Of a stretch of 64,000 nucleotides of DNA, positions 1-12,408 are shown piece by piece. Position numbers and translations under genes: made by a program. Under the pieces are notes generated by a model. The model was not told where the DNA came from and made no database searches. It worked only from the letters and a program-made list of their open reading frames with translations. The DNA comes from Tetrahymena elliotti 4EA (lineage: Eukaryota; Ciliophora; Oligohymenophorea; Hymenostomatida; Tetrahymenidae), in contig JH720363.1 in the NCBI GenBank assembly GCA_000231825.2, forward strand, positions 326,475-390,474. Reading direction: 5' to 3'. The first letter of the stretch is position 1, and the number at the start of each line of letters is the position of its first letter.

Positions 1-174
1 TTTTATTTAACTTTTGAAGCAGAAAAATGGCTGGCAGAAAGTAAAGTTTAGGAAAAAAAAACTCACCTTATATACATCGATTTTTTAAAACTCTGCTGTT
101 CTAATCCTAAATACTCCGACCACTTAGTTACATACAAGAAAAGCAAAAAAAGCAAATTTAATGATAAAATCTGA
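1..174 (+). CDS. 3' end of a lineage-specific small-protein family member (copy 1, cut by window edge)
   Basis: The frame is open from the first base to a TGA at 172-174 and gives 57 residues. They match the C-terminal half of the intact copies at 7957, 11254, 17037 and 22198. The shared block FYLTFEAEKWLAESKV is followed by a segment beginning THLIYIDFLKLCCSNP and a basic tail ending KSKFNDKI. TAG is read as Gln once. The 5' end lies outside the window, so intactness cannot be judged. I do not recognise the family. There is no signal peptide, membrane segment or known catalytic motif in this part; the two adjacent cysteines (CCSNP) and the Lys-rich tail are the notable features. Confidence 0.75.
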
Positions 175-3100
175 ACAAAAACAAACTAAACTTCCTTTTT
201 AAAATGTTTGATAATAAAAAAAATGGATATCTTATCTCATCTCATTCAAAAAAACATAATTTCTCCTTAAACTTTAAATAAATGATTTAAATTTGAGCCA
301 CTAGCTGGCTATTCAGAATATACAAATATCATCAAATTATTATAATAAAAAAATTACTGAATTATTTATTTCTTTTAAACATCCAATCAACTTAAATTAG
401 TTAAAAATATCTAAATATTCTTATTTTTTACTTATATAAAATTAAAAAATTTATGTAAAAACCCAAATTTAATTATTGTTTTTTATTTTAAATCTTTTGA
501 GTTTTTATATCAAATAAGAATTTTTACAATTCAATGAAATACCAATTTCAATCTTTACATCTCTTTTTCAAGGATGAAAAGTAGATTTTAGAAATTAAAC
601 AAAATAGGTTAATAATAAACTATCCAAATAACTTCAATCGAATTAAATATATATTAATAATCCAAATATGTTCTTCGAAATTTTATCCATTTTTTTTATT
701 TTAATGATTATCATAATCAAAAAAAAAAGCAGCAAATTTTGAAGAAAATGAAATGCTCTCATAAAAATTCAATTTTAACATTTAAAATCTGAAATGATAA
801 CCTTAGAAGTTTTAAAAAATTTGCTTTAGATCTAACTCAAAGAAACATTAGTTGGAGATATTAAAGAAAATGTGCTTTAATTAATATTTAAAGATAATTT
901 TCATTAAATACATTAAAACATATATATGTCTGGTTTTTCATAATTTAAATAATCTTTGCAATTCCTCAAAGTCATTCTTCTAAAATTATCTATTTATTTC
1001 CATGGACAAGCAAAATATAAAATTTTAGAGTTATATCAAATGACCTCTTAGGACTACAAGAATAGCAATATTTCTATTTCTATTCTTCATTTCTATGAAA
1101 GTAGACTTTAGAAATTAAAGAATTTTTCTTTATATGTAAGTGAAAGAATATTAAGTTAAAGAAACTCAAAAAAGACTTCTTTTTACTTTACTTAAAGGCA
1201 AATTTAATCTAATAAATTTATAAATAAATATGCTAAGACTTTCAAATTTGTATTTATTTTCTAAATTCCTTCTTCTGCTTGCAATATTTATTACCTTTTT
1301 TTCATGACAAAATAAAAAGAATTTTGTTAATAATACATATTGAAATGACTAAAATTTACAATCTAAAATCTGAAAAAGATTCTTTATGGATTAAAAAATT
1401 TAAATCAAAGTAATACAAAACCTTTATTCTAATGAATATAAAAACATTTCGTATTTAAAAATTTTAATTTCTTTTGATAAATTCTCTTGCTATGTATTTA
1501 TATTTTTCACTTTTATACATTTGAGTTTTTTACATGAAAAAAATAAGAAAACTAGAAATGATAAAATGAAGACAATAAATTTTAATTTGTTCTCCTAAAA
1601 ATCTGAAAAAGTAGATTTAAGAAATTTAAGATTATTTGCTATTTACTCAGCATAATGGTTGCTTGATTTTAAAATAAATAAATCTTATTAATAAAATTTA
1701 TATCATTCTTTCTCAAATATTCTCTTGATGATTAAATAAAATAACTCAGATAAATTACTTTTTAGATTACCAAAAAAAAAATAATTTATGAGTGCTTACA
1801 CTTAGCAATATTTTTTTTGAAATCCTGTAAAAAACTATTTTTCTCTTGATAAAAGTTGTCAATGGAGGGATTTTCGCTGTAAAGATGTTTAAAACTGCAC
1901 CTGAAGGAGCTTAAACATTTCTTATTTAAATATGATTACAAGTGATATTTTATGTTTTAAAGGATATTTCTACCTTATTTTCAAGAATTCAAAATGGCTG
2001 TTAAACATTTTAATTGCTTATTTTTTGAAATAAAAAAATTCTCTTCTCCCAAGCAATTTTAAAATGTAATTTGCTTTTTTTATTTTTTAGTTAACTTATT
2101 TTTGAAAAAGTTACACTCTGAAATTTCGTTTATTGAATAGTGAATTCTGTGGTATTTGATTGAAATGTTAATTTATTTTTGGAGACTATGAAATTTTCAT
2201 AGTAGTGTAAATCTCCACTTCTTATTTGATCTTTATATTTTGATCATTAATTCATCAGTAAGCTAATACTTTTCTCCAATAAATGACCAGCAAATGTAAA
2301 TGTATTTTTCCTAATTAATTTGATTTATTGAAAATGATTACAAACAGGCTTAACCAATTGATTGAAATTTTTTTTCAAATTTACTGATAAATTTTAAGAA
2401 TTTAAATCTTAAAAGTATAATTTTACTTATTTTGTTCATGATTGAATTTTAATTATCTGTAGAATTTCTGCTTTTGTAAACCTTTATATAATCAAAATAA
2501 ATGTCATTTAAATCTATCCTATAAAAACCTTTGATTTAAAAGAAAATTAATGTTTTTATCTCTCTATTGTTATTATAAATTCCCAAATATTTATATCTAA
2601 TAATTAAAAAAAGTATATTCAAATCTCATTAAAATTGTATAGATTTTATATATATAAGGTTACTTAAATTGAAAAAAGATTATATTCCTTACAAATTATT
2701 AATGTCATTATCTTTATTTGTATATACATATCTGGCTTAAATAACTTATTGTTATATTATATATTTGAGAGTTTTTAAGGGAAATTTAGATTAAAGCTCA
2801 TTAAAAAATACAAATATGCTCCTACCTTTATATTATTATTATTTTAGGATTAAAAATATGTTATAAAAATTTATCAAATAAAATGGTTTCTAAATAATAA
2901 ATACACTAAATCTATGAAATTTAGGTCATTAATTGAAAAAATTGAAAGTTAAATAATTATTCTGGAATTTAAGCATTTATAAATTGAGAGTTTCTTAAAT
3001 TAGTCAAAACAATAAACCTCTTCTACAAATAAAATAGCATTTAACTATTGAGTGCCTAAACCATGAAATCTAAATAATCTTAAAAGTAGTCACAGATATT

Positions 3101-5065
3101 TATTGTTGATATTAAAATAATTGCAGAAAGACTTTTGGTTCATATGTATTACTATTAAAATTCCTATAATTTTAAATGATAAAATTCAAGTGGGGGTTTT
3201 TAAATGATTAAATAAATCATCAAATTATGATTTAAGATAATAATATCAATATATTTTAAATAGGTGAATAGAAAATTTTAGAATTGTTTTTTTGTTTATT
3301 TATTATTAACAAATAGACTCTTCTTCATTAAAAATAATCTATTTGAATAGAAGATTTAGTTATATACTAAAAACTATACTTTAAATTTTTTTTTTTCCTT
3401 TTAAATAAAGGTGTATTAAAATGTTAGCAAATAATGTCTTTCTGAAAATATTTAACTTAAAAAATAGAACAAAATAATATCTTATCATAAATTTATTGTT
3501 TTTTTAATTTGTACTTAAATTTAAATCAAGAAGAAAAATCAATTTTTTAAAATACTGTAATCAAAAAAGATTTTGTCAGAAATAATTGTAAACTCATGTT
3601 TTTTGAATTTAGTGACTAATTTTACACAAAAATTAGAAGATTTATTTATTTGGTTTAGATTTTAAGCGCTTGCAGTAGATTTTATAAGCAATATTGCATC
3701 CGTTTTAGATTGAGGAAATAAAAAATTATTTTGGTAGATTTACTTGTGGAGAATTTTAAAATTTTTACATTTTTGAATAATAAAAGAAAAAATTTTATTT
3801 GATCAATTTATCAACTTCTGTAAGTTAATAATTGATTATTTTTTCAATATTTTAATTTAATAAATAGATCATTCAAGAAACTAAATAGACTGACGACTGT
3901 TTTTTCGCTTAAATGTAGTATTAAAATATAAAAATTATTAAATGCAAAGTAATCTTTAAATCCAGAGATAGTTAGTTTAAATCCCATAAGTGAAAAATTC
4001 ATGGACTTCAATCTACTTAATAGCAAAAAATAAACTTTAGCAAATATATTTTGGCAATAGTTAGTATTCATCAATATCTTTTTGAAGTAAATTTGTTAAC
4101 ATGAATTTAAATTAATAGAAAAGAAAAAGAAAAAAAAATTAATCAAAAATCAAACACGATTATTTACTGATTGTTTATTATTTTACTATTTATTTTTACA
4201 CTATAAAAAAGTAAAAATAAAAAGACAAGAAATTTTTTTGATAATAATTCTTTAATTATTCTATAACTTCTTTAATAAACGAATTCAAACATAAAGGGTG
4301 CTTTTGAATAATTTTAAATAAGATATTTAGGCCTAAATATAAATTAATTTTATGGTAATTAGTGTTAAAAATATAGAATTATTTCAAAATTAAAAATAGT
4401 TGTAAAGTGAAAAAAAATCCATTTTATGCTTATTCTTAAAATTTTTTATTGATCCTATGTTACATTAAAAAATTATCAAAAGTGATTAAGGCTTAAAATA
4501 AGTTTTTTTAATAAATGAAGGATCTACAAGATAATTTAAAGGATAGATACCTGAGTATATCATTTAGATTTTGTTTAAATGTGAGAAATAAATCATTTTT
4601 CTGGTTACAAAATATTGGCATTTATTGTTTTATTGAAATTAGACATTAAATAAGATGAGTAGAATAAAACCATTTCTGTTAAAATTCAAGTATATTTTTT
4701 AAAAACTCAACCAATAAAAGAAAGATATTATAACTAAATAATTACTAAAAAAAAATCATAATTAAACTAAAAACATTTATTTTGGTCTGTCCCTGAAATA
4801 TTTTTTACTTAGGCTATCAATAAATATCTACTTAGAAAAACTAATATAAATCTTTAATTTAAAAAAATCAAAAATTTTGGCTGTTAGTTGTATGTAGGAT
4901 TTAGATATTTATTAAGGAGAATTCAGCAACCCTCTTTCTGATTTAATCAATACAGATACATAATCTTGCTTTGAATTAAATTTTTCATCAAAAAATTAAT
5001 ATGTTTAGAGCTTTTAAGAAAATCAATCACAAAACTCAGAGAGTATATAGTATGATGGTTATGAA
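175..5065. other. Long non-coding, very A+T-rich spacer
   Basis: No frame here combines an ATG, mixed amino-acid composition and a TGA end. The short open frames (for example minus 3844-4074) are I/F/K/L-rich, as expected by chance when TGA is the only stop. A motif related to GAAAAAGTAGATTTTAGAAA recurs near 576, 1097, 1366, 1605 and 2104. A small hairpin-capable stretch lies at about 1886-1920, with 8-nt arms ATGTTTAA/TTAAACAT around a G/C-richer loop. Nothing else is supported. Confidence 0.5.
576..2126 (+). repeat. Interspersed short motif, about five or six diverged copies
   Basis: The motif GAAAAGTAGATTTTAGAAAT occurs at 576 and, as GAAAGTAGACTTTAGAAATT, at 1097. A third copy, GAAAAAGTAGATTTAAGAAA, lies at 1605. 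Weaker relatives beginning AAAATCTGAA lie near 783 and 1366, and another near 2104. The clearest three are about 510-520 bp apart. This may be a degenerate repeat unit or simply a common A+T-rich word; the flanks between copies do not align convincingly by eye. Confidence 0.3.
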
Positions 5066-5330
5066 ATGATAGATTTGATAGAAAAGTTTGAAAGCATTTC
5101 TAAGAACAATATTAGCAAGAATATTCTGAAGCTAGAAAAAAGACTAAAAATTATTTTAAATCTTACAATTTTAATAATAATTCACTTCATAAATTAATTG
5201 AGCATACAAAATATGGTAAAGAATTTGAATTTTACTTGACTTTTGAAGCTGAAATGTGGCTTTCTAACAGTAAAATTTAATAAAAAGAAATCCACCTAAT
5301 TTACATAGATTTTTTGAAACTTTAAAATGA
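5066..5330 (+). pseudogene. Broken member of the small-protein family (copy 2)
   Basis: The stretch starts in frame as MIDLIEKFESISKNNISKNI, matching the family core. It then loses the segment that reads KAFFxYLLDxKxNDLLTDF in intact copies and changes frame. After that deletion and frameshift the family sequence resumes: FNNNSLHKLIEHTKYGKEFE, then FYLTFEAEMWLSNSKI, then HLIYIDFLKL. It degenerates where the CCSNP segment should follow. No single frame spans the family domain, so this is a relic. The upstream variable region could not be recognised. Confidence 0.7.
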
Positions 5331-7956
5331 AAATATATAAAGAGTTATGAAATTTTAAATTATTTTTTAGATATTATGATTCACAATTAAGCATTAAAAA
5401 GCATTAATTTTTGATGTCAACACATAAATCTTTGATTTCTCGAAATATTTTCAATTGCATAGTTTAAAGTAATATTGGTCTATTGTTTTCTTAAAAAAAT
5501 TATCTAATTTAAAGCATCTTTAATAAATTTATGCTCACCCTTTTACAATTTATTTTATTGTAAGGGATAATTATCTTTTCTACTTATAAAAATATGAGGG
5601 TTATTAGCTTATAAATATTTCTGATATTTTGATTTTTTTATGAACAAAAATTGATTAAATTCTAAGTGGTGTAGATAAATGTTACACAAAAAATGAATTT
5701 TTCTTAAAAAATGCATTTTTACTGAATAGATTACTACTAGATAGTTTGAATTACTAGAAAGTATTGATGAAAATTTACCAAAAAATACTTCAAGCTTATT
5801 TATGAAATTATTAATAATTATCATTTTTAAAATTAACAATTAAAATATTTTAACAAAAGAATATTGTTTTTTTAAACCTTCTATTTTATTATTAATAATT
5901 TTATAATATTCTTTCAATATTAATTAGTGACTAAAATGTTGATTTATTGTTTCTTTTTCTTATGGGTAATATGAATTTTAAATTTGTTTAGTTTTTTAAT
6001 GGTAACAGTTTTAATATTAAAAAATAATAGTTGAATTGGATTATTAGATTTCATAATAAATTTCATTTTTTTTGATTTTAATTCTATGAAATCTATTCAT
6101 TTTTATTTTTACATTTTCATTTTAAAATCTAATTCAAATCTAATTTTTAAATTGAGTCTTTTGTAAAATCAATTCTATTCTTAATTTTAAAGAATTGTTC
6201 TAATATTCTCTTAGATTTAAATTAAGTAACATTATTCATAAAGTGTAAACCAAATATTGTTTATCTCTACATCCTGAGATATTATGAGTGAAACTAGAAA
6301 AAATTAATTAAAATCATCTAGAATCAAGATTGATTAATTTTTTTGATTGTAAAATTCAATCTATAGTTCTATTTAGTTTATTTAAATTATAATCAATCAG
6401 AAAGTTTATTTTATTACGACTTTTTTTCAGGTGATTTAGTAAAGAAATTTTGTTAATTACAATAAACTAAATAAAAATTAGAGAGATTACTTTTAGATTT
6501 GTATAAAGATATTATGAAATTTTCTTATTTTAACACATTTTTAAAAATAACTATAAAATTGAGTAAAAATAAAAGAGTTCCTTTTAATTTAATATATTAT
6601 TATTTTATATCTGTACAAATTTTTAAGATTTACAAAATAATAAAAATTTAAAAGATAAATTTAAATATTTTATCTTCAAGAAATAACAGATTTAACAAAT
6701 AAACTTAAAACAAATCTAAATAGACTATGAAAATATTCTAAAATGCTTCTCAAAAAAATAATTGTTTACTTTACAATGACTTCATATGTTTATTTTACAA
6801 TGACTTCATATTGTTTTAATTTGTAAAGAAAACCATCGATTCATATACCACATATTTATTTTTTTAATTTAAAAAGATTTCATGAAATATAAAGAGATTT
6901 TGAATCAAAATATTTCTAACATTAATTATTTTTAAAACCATACAAATATTTGAGTGGATTAGACTCTTGTTATGATTATTGATCTGAATGATAAATTCTG
7001 TTTGCTAGTAAATGAAATTTAAATAATTAATTTAACTTTAATTATTTGAGATTATATTTAACAAGATTAACTAAGATGTATAAAACAATGATGACTGATG
7101 ATCTTAATGAAAAAATTTATTTTGGATCATTTTAATTTCAATTTTATAATTTTCAAACTGAAAAATTATAACTTTTTAAAAACCAAATTTAATTACTAAA
7201 AACTGATACTATTGCAAGCTAAAAATATATTTTTATTTTAATTTCTGCTTTTAGATTGTTTTTTTTAGGTACTAGTATATTTATTCCAATATGAAATACA
7301 ATTATAAATTAAAAAATAAATTAATAAGCATCATAATCAACCCATTTTCACAAAAATTTCAAATTAGTTTAAAAGCTCTAATTAAGGAATAAAAAAATTC
7401 CTTAAATATTTAATAAGTCACTTAAAAAGTGTAATCGCTTAATGTATTTCATAATATAATATCTACCAATTGTTCAAATTTAGATTGAAAAACAATATTT
7501 TAAAAAAAGGAGAAATAATTATATTTTAAAAAAATAAAAAAAATCGAATTTAGAAAATACCATTTCATAATTTTTAATTTCTAATTGAACAAGAAAAAAA
7601 GATTACTCTTACTTTAATTCCTTTAAGTATATTGTAAATTTCATGAGGCACATTAAATTTAAAAAAGATGAAAAACATTCTAAATTACACTTTTATGTGT
7701 AATTGCATGGTTAAAATCCTATTTTAATAATGATGTAGGTGATATTAAATAAGTTTAAAATCGAAATATAAAGAAAAGTAATATATCATTTAGTTACAAA
7801 TTATAAAAATTATGTTTCTAAATCACAACTTGAAGATAATCTTACATAACTTAAACTGAAATAATTATTTAAATAGAAACGAAAAGATTAGAATAATTAA
7901 TAAAGCAAAATAATTATCAAGAAGCAAAATCCAAACTTTACACTATTCTATTGAAT
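5331..7956. other. Non-coding A+T-rich spacer
   Basis: No supported gene. The minus-strand open frame 5609-5839 is low-complexity I/F/L/N and looks like chance. Two minor structures are present: a 24-bp direct repeat at 6764-6811 and a perfect 8-bp inverted repeat (TTAAGGAA/TTCCTTAA) near 7382-7405. Confidence 0.5.
6764..6811 (+). repeat. Two tandem 24-bp units
   Basis: Two adjacent 24-bp units, each ending TTTACAATGACTTCATAT, differ at one position (C versus T) near their start. The duplication is local and recent-looking, with no coding content. Confidence 0.8.
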
Positions 7957-8640
7957 ATGAAAAAATCTTCCTAGATTTCTGAAGAAATAAAAATACACAA
8001 AAATTCAGAGAATGTGTCTGAAGAAATTCAAAATAAGTTATTTGAAAATACTTTTGATATTCTTTAAAATGAATGCTGCAAGAGGAGTAATCATGCACAT
8101 CCTATTGGGGTTAGCAAATAATACGAAAACATCTAAATTTCTTATAATAATTATCAAAATACTGATTCAAAAAGCTTAGCTGAAACTCATTCTGTATTAT
8201 ACACTTATGACAGGTTAAATGCGAATGACAATTTGCTCTCAAAATTAGATTAGATATCTAAAAATAATATCAGCAAAAATATAATTAAAGCATTTTTTAA
8301 ATATTTGTTATCAAAAAATAATGATTTGCTAACAGACTTTGCTCAAAATGGTATCTAAGTTAATTAAGCTAGAAAATTAGCTAAAAATTTTATATAATCA
8401 TACAACTACAATAACAATTATCTCCATAAACTAATTTAGCATCCAAAATATGGTAAAGCCTTTGAATTTTATCTAACCTTTGAAGCAGAAAAGTGGCTAT
8501 AAGAGAGCAAAGTAAAAGAAAAAGAAGATCATCTTATATATATTGATTTCTTAAAATTATGCTGCTGTAATCCTGAATACACTGATCATTTAATTACTTA
8601 CAAAAAAGCTAAAAAGAATTTATTTAATGACAGAATATGA
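7957..8640 (+). CDS. Small-protein family member, intact (copy 3, 227 aa)
   Basis: A single exon of 228 codons runs from ATG to TGA with 14 TAA/TAG codons read as Gln. The first ~90 residues are a variable, hydrophilic region with a CCKRS segment. The conserved domain follows from about residue 95: SKNNISKNIIKAFFKYLL, NDLLTDFAQNG, then a Q/A/R/K stretch. Next come NYLHKLIQHPKYGKAFEFYL, TFEAEKWL, HLIYIDFLKLCCCNPEYTDH and a Lys-rich tail ending LFNDRI. No signal peptide or membrane helix is seen; the domain is probably mainly helical. The frame stays open upstream of this ATG, so an earlier start is possible. Function unknown; the protein belongs to the same-strand array at 1-22.8 kb. Confidence 0.75.
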
Positions 8641-9104
8641 AAAATACAATGAGCTATTTAATGTTTTAAAATATTTATTTGTTAATAATTTTAATCTATA
8701 ATGGTATAAGTTAAAAAAAAGAGTCAAAGTATTATAAAAATAAATTTTTGTTATATTGTCAATTGGAATATATATTATTCTTTTTAATTTAATCAACTTT
8801 CTATCTGATTAATTAATAATGTAGCTGATTTTCACAATTTAATCAATTATCATTAAATAAATATCTCAATTAGCATCATTATTCTTCATCAATTAATTTA
8901 GAATCAAATTATAATTTCATCTATTTCACAAATAATACGAAATTACATTCATTCATTCAATTTATCATATTTCTCAAAATTAATCTATTTAATAATAATT
9001 AAATAAGATACTTTATATATATGTATATTGTTGATTAGATTAAAACTTATAATTTTCTTAGTTTAATATAAATAAACACATCTTCTAAAAATGCCTTCCT
9101 CTTT

Positions 9105-9534
9105 TTTGGAGGAGGAGGTTGAATAATTAAAAAATAGGGATTCAAATAAGAGGGAAATATAAAAAACTAAGTTATTTAGAATTTACTTTGCTATTTGAAA
9201 ATAGTTAATTCATTTAATTACTCTTTGCTACCTAATAATTTTGAAAATATAAATTTTAGAGCTTTTTAGCTATTAGAATACTATGAAAATATCAAAGATA
9301 AAATAAAAGCTTTTGATGAATTTTGTTATAACATAGATTTATTTAATGAAGTATCTAAAGAGCGTAATAAATAAAAATTGAAATTAGCTTAATAGAATTA
9401 GAGTTTATTAGATAACATATACTTAAAATATACATAATTAATTTTTAAGTGTCAATAACAAATTGAAATAATAACAAAAGATAACAATATTGTTCTATTA
9501 CTCTTTTCTGATTTAATCACATTTTCTATTTGAA
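9105..9534 (+). pseudogene. Orphan coding-like segment, frame-broken
   Basis: An ATG near 9091 opens a short frame reading MPSSFLEEEVEQLKNRDSNK that ends at TGA after about 35 codons. An adjacent frame is open to a TGA at 9532-9534. It reads as charged, helix-like protein: FQLLEYYENIKDKIKAFDEF, then LFNEVSKERNKQKLKLAQQN. No GT..AG intron of plausible size joins the two, so this looks like the remains of a gene or an unrecognised exon. Only the composition argues for coding. There is no resemblance to the small-protein family. A chance open frame cannot be excluded. Confidence 0.3.
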
Positions 9535-11253
9535 GTAAAATCACAAAAATTTTATGGTGTTTTTTAGGCTGATCACTACTGATTAACTTTACAGTAATTA
9601 ATATATTCATAATAAAACAAACAAATTTAATTATTTTTCTTTGTTTCCTCTAAAATTATAAATCAACTTAATTAATTTCTTATCAAAGTAACCCAAAAAA
9701 AGCTTTCCATCACAGTTCTATCTTTCATGGCTTTAGTTAAACCCTCTAAATAGAAATAGAATATTTTACAATATCAATTGTATTAAAGAATGCTTTTTTA
9801 TCATTTAACTTATTAGATTAGTTAATTTACTTATTATTTCTTCTAAAATAATTTTATGCGAAATATTTTCTGTGATTAATTCATGAATTGATAATTAGTT
9901 TTTTTCATAAAAAATAACATCTCTTAATATTCTTTGAAGATAATTCTAAAATATCAAACTAATAAGATTAATTTAATTTTCTTAAGTTAGTTACAAAACT
10001 GCAAGTTAAAAAAAATGGGGAGGGGGTCATTATTTGGGATAATTAAAAAAATGAATGAAATCGAGGGAGAAAATACCCTTAAAACAACTCCTGTCTCAAA
10101 CTATTAAACCCGAATAATGACCCCCTCCCAAAAAATGGATTATTAGTTAATTGAATGTAATCTAATGCTTTAAAAATTTGTAAATTTTTTGGTGGGAAAA
10201 AAGGGAAAAAAATATACATTAAAAATGTGCTTTGTTTTTTCAGAGCTTGATTTTAGATTATTAGACTATAAAAATGTAAGCTAATCTCTTTTTTTCTTTT
10301 CAATAAAAATATGTTTTAAAAGCTAATTTTTAGCAAAATTTACATTGACCACGAATAAAAACATAACTTCATATTAACTTTCTTTTATTTCGAAATAAAT
10401 GATTTTATATTTTTTAAAATAGTTCCTACACGGTAAAAAATATTAGTTCTATTTATAATTTTAAAAATTAGAGCTTTACTGGAAGCAAAGATTAATATTT
10501 AAGACTATTTTAAATATTAAATTATCCAGACTAGATACAAATATCTTTAAAAATGAAAAAAATATCATAGTAAAAATAAAACAATTAAGATTTCTATTTT
10601 ATAAATAATTAGTTTATATTTAATTTTTGGATTTTTGATCATAAATGAATGTATGCATATATGTATTAATAAATGTTGCTAGAATAAATAGCACAAAAAT
10701 TTTAAGCAAAATATCATCTTAATAATATTTTGATTTAAAAATGATCAATTTTTAATAAAAATTAAAAAAAAAGGGAAAAATAATATTCTTATTTTTTATT
10801 AAAAACAAATAAATAATCTAAAATTTTTCTTAATCTAAACTCCTTTACTGATATAAATTTACTCTTTTTAATAATGATAACTGAAAGATAACTACTATTT
10901 TCTGAAAAGAGCCACACTTAATTTTAAAGTCTAAAATTATGCCCCAAAATATCATTTATGATACTTGCTAAAATTTTTTTTTAATGATCTATGCCATACT
11001 CAATCAGATTTTAATATGTTTTTCATAAAATAATAGTAATGAAATTTTATATTATTTTCATGTTAAAATCAAGATTCTTTACAAGTAGTGTTCATACTTT
11101 CCCATATTAACACAAACAATAATACTTGCTTTGATTGATAATAAGCAAATCAAATAAATATAATTAATAAAAAATAAATACTAAACATAAAATATTAATT
11201 AGACTACTTTATTATTTGCAAAATTGAATATTTTTTCAATCAATAAATTCAAA
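9535..11253. other. Non-coding spacer with an isolated G/C-rich inverted repeat
   Basis: The stretch is A+T-rich with no supported gene. Its one striking element is the inverted repeat at 10018-10129, listed separately. Confidence 0.5.
10018..10129. repeat. 21-bp G/C-rich inverted repeat, hairpin-forming
   Basis: The left arm at 10018-10038 begins GGGAGGGGGTCATTAT. The right arm at 10109-10129 is its reverse complement except for one position, which would form a G-U wobble in RNA. The loop is 70 nt and contains a second small stem (AGGG/CCCT). Runs of G and C this long are exceptional in the surrounding sequence. It could be a structured RNA, the termini of a small element, or a protein-binding palindrome. 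No known RNA family is recognised. Confidence 0.7.
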
Positions 11254-11871
11254 ATGTCGAATATAAACTAAGATTAATCATAATATTAGTCAATAGTTAC
11301 TAACTATTCTGACATAGATAGTACTTAGCATTAAGCTTAACCAATTAACTACTAATAGGAAATTTCAGATTTGAATCTAGATAGAAGAGATCAATTAGAG
11401 TCCGAATCTTTATTTCCAGAGAGTTTATAAAATAAATTTGAGGAATACAGAATGAGTGATCTTGTTCAAAAGTTTGATAGCTTGTCTAAAAACAACATAA
11501 GTAAGAACATAATGAAAGCATTCTTTAACTATTTGCTAGATATAAAAGAGAATGATTTACTAACAGATTTTGTGTATAAAGGAGTTAAACCAGCATACTC
11601 TTATAAAATGGTGAAGAATTATTTAAAATCTTTTTGCTTCAATAATAACTCATTACAAAAATTGACTTCTCATGAAAAATATGGAAAAGCTTTCGAGTTT
11701 TATTTGACTTTTGAAGCAGAAAAATGGCTAGCTGAAAGCAAAGTATAATAAAAAGATACCCATTTAATTTATATAGATTTTTTAAAGTTGATTTGTTCTA
11801 ATCCATACTATTCAAATCACATAGTTACTTACAAAAAAAATTAAAAAAGTAAATTTAAAGACAGATTCTGA
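11254..11871 (+). CDS. Small-protein family member, intact (copy 4, 205 aa)
   Basis: A single exon of 206 codons runs from ATG to TGA. The N-terminal ~66 residues are Q/S/N/D-rich and disordered-looking. They are followed by an internal Met that starts the conserved block MSDLVQKFDSLSKNNISKNI. Then come KAFFNYLLDIKENDLLTDF, FNNNSLQKL, HEKYGKAFEFYLTFEAEKWL, HLIYIDFLKLICSNPYYSNH and a Lys-rich end (KSKFKDRF). It has exactly the same length as the copy at 22198 and shares its internal MSDL junction, so these two are the closest pair. Starting only at the internal Met would miss the Gln-rich N-terminus, which needs the ciliate code. Function unknown. Confidence 0.8.
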
Positions 11872-12049
11872 TAAAATATAACTAAAATGTAAATACAAAC
11901 AATCAATCATCAAATAACAAATTTTAATTATTAAAGCTATTTAAAAAACACATTTATAGTTTAAAAGTCTACTTATTTATTATTTCATATCATTTTATTT
12001 TTTAAAAATCTAACTCATTTTCTCACTTTGATTTTGTTCAATTCTAAAT

Positions 12050-12372
12050 TTAGAAAATATTTTCAAATTTAAAAGATCAATCTCTTACTTTGTCTGAAGA
12101 TTAGTTATTTAGATTAAAAATAAGTTAGAATGATGGTTATCTCCTTTCTAATAAAATCTTTGCTATAGATATCAATTTAGTTGATTTTTAGTAGCTTACA
12201 GAAAAGTTAAACGCTATTTTGGCTAAATTTTTTAAAAAAGAAAAGAAAATAATCTCCTAATAATGTAAAAGGGAGATATTTTGTTAATTTATTTAATACT
12301 AAAAATATATTTTGTTGTTTAAATTAATTAACACTATCATTATACTAAATTCTAATATAAATATTAACTGAC
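12050..12372 (+). pseudogene. Orphan coding-like segment, possibly a last exon
   Basis: A frame without an ATG reads KDQSLTLSEDQLFRLKISQN, then SNKIFAIDINLVDFQQL and KLNAILAKFFKKEKK. It closes at a TGA at about 12370. A plausible 3' splice site (AAATTTAG) lies just before it, near 12050. The composition is mixed and protein-like, unlike the surrounding I/F/K noise, but no upstream exon was found and I do not recognise it. It may be a relic left beside the family copy at 11254. Confidence 0.3.
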
Positions 12373-12408
12373 AGCTCCAGTCCCAACTCGTCTACCCAAC
12401 CTCGCCAA
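12369..12408. other. G/C-rich 40-bp island
   Basis: This short stretch contains CAGTCCCAACTCGTCTACCC and is about half G+C, within sequence that is otherwise above 80% A+T. It does not fold into a recognisable tRNA on either strand and has no coding frame of its own. It overlaps or abuts the end of the coding-like segment before it. Its role is unknown. Confidence 0.45.

Noticed and set aside
1886..1920. Small hairpin around AACTGCACCTGAAGGAGC as a possible RNA gene
   Set aside because: Only 8-bp A/T arms and no match to a known RNA that I can recall.
12369..12408. tRNA on either strand
   Set aside because: No cloverleaf pairing, D-arm or T-arm consensus could be placed.
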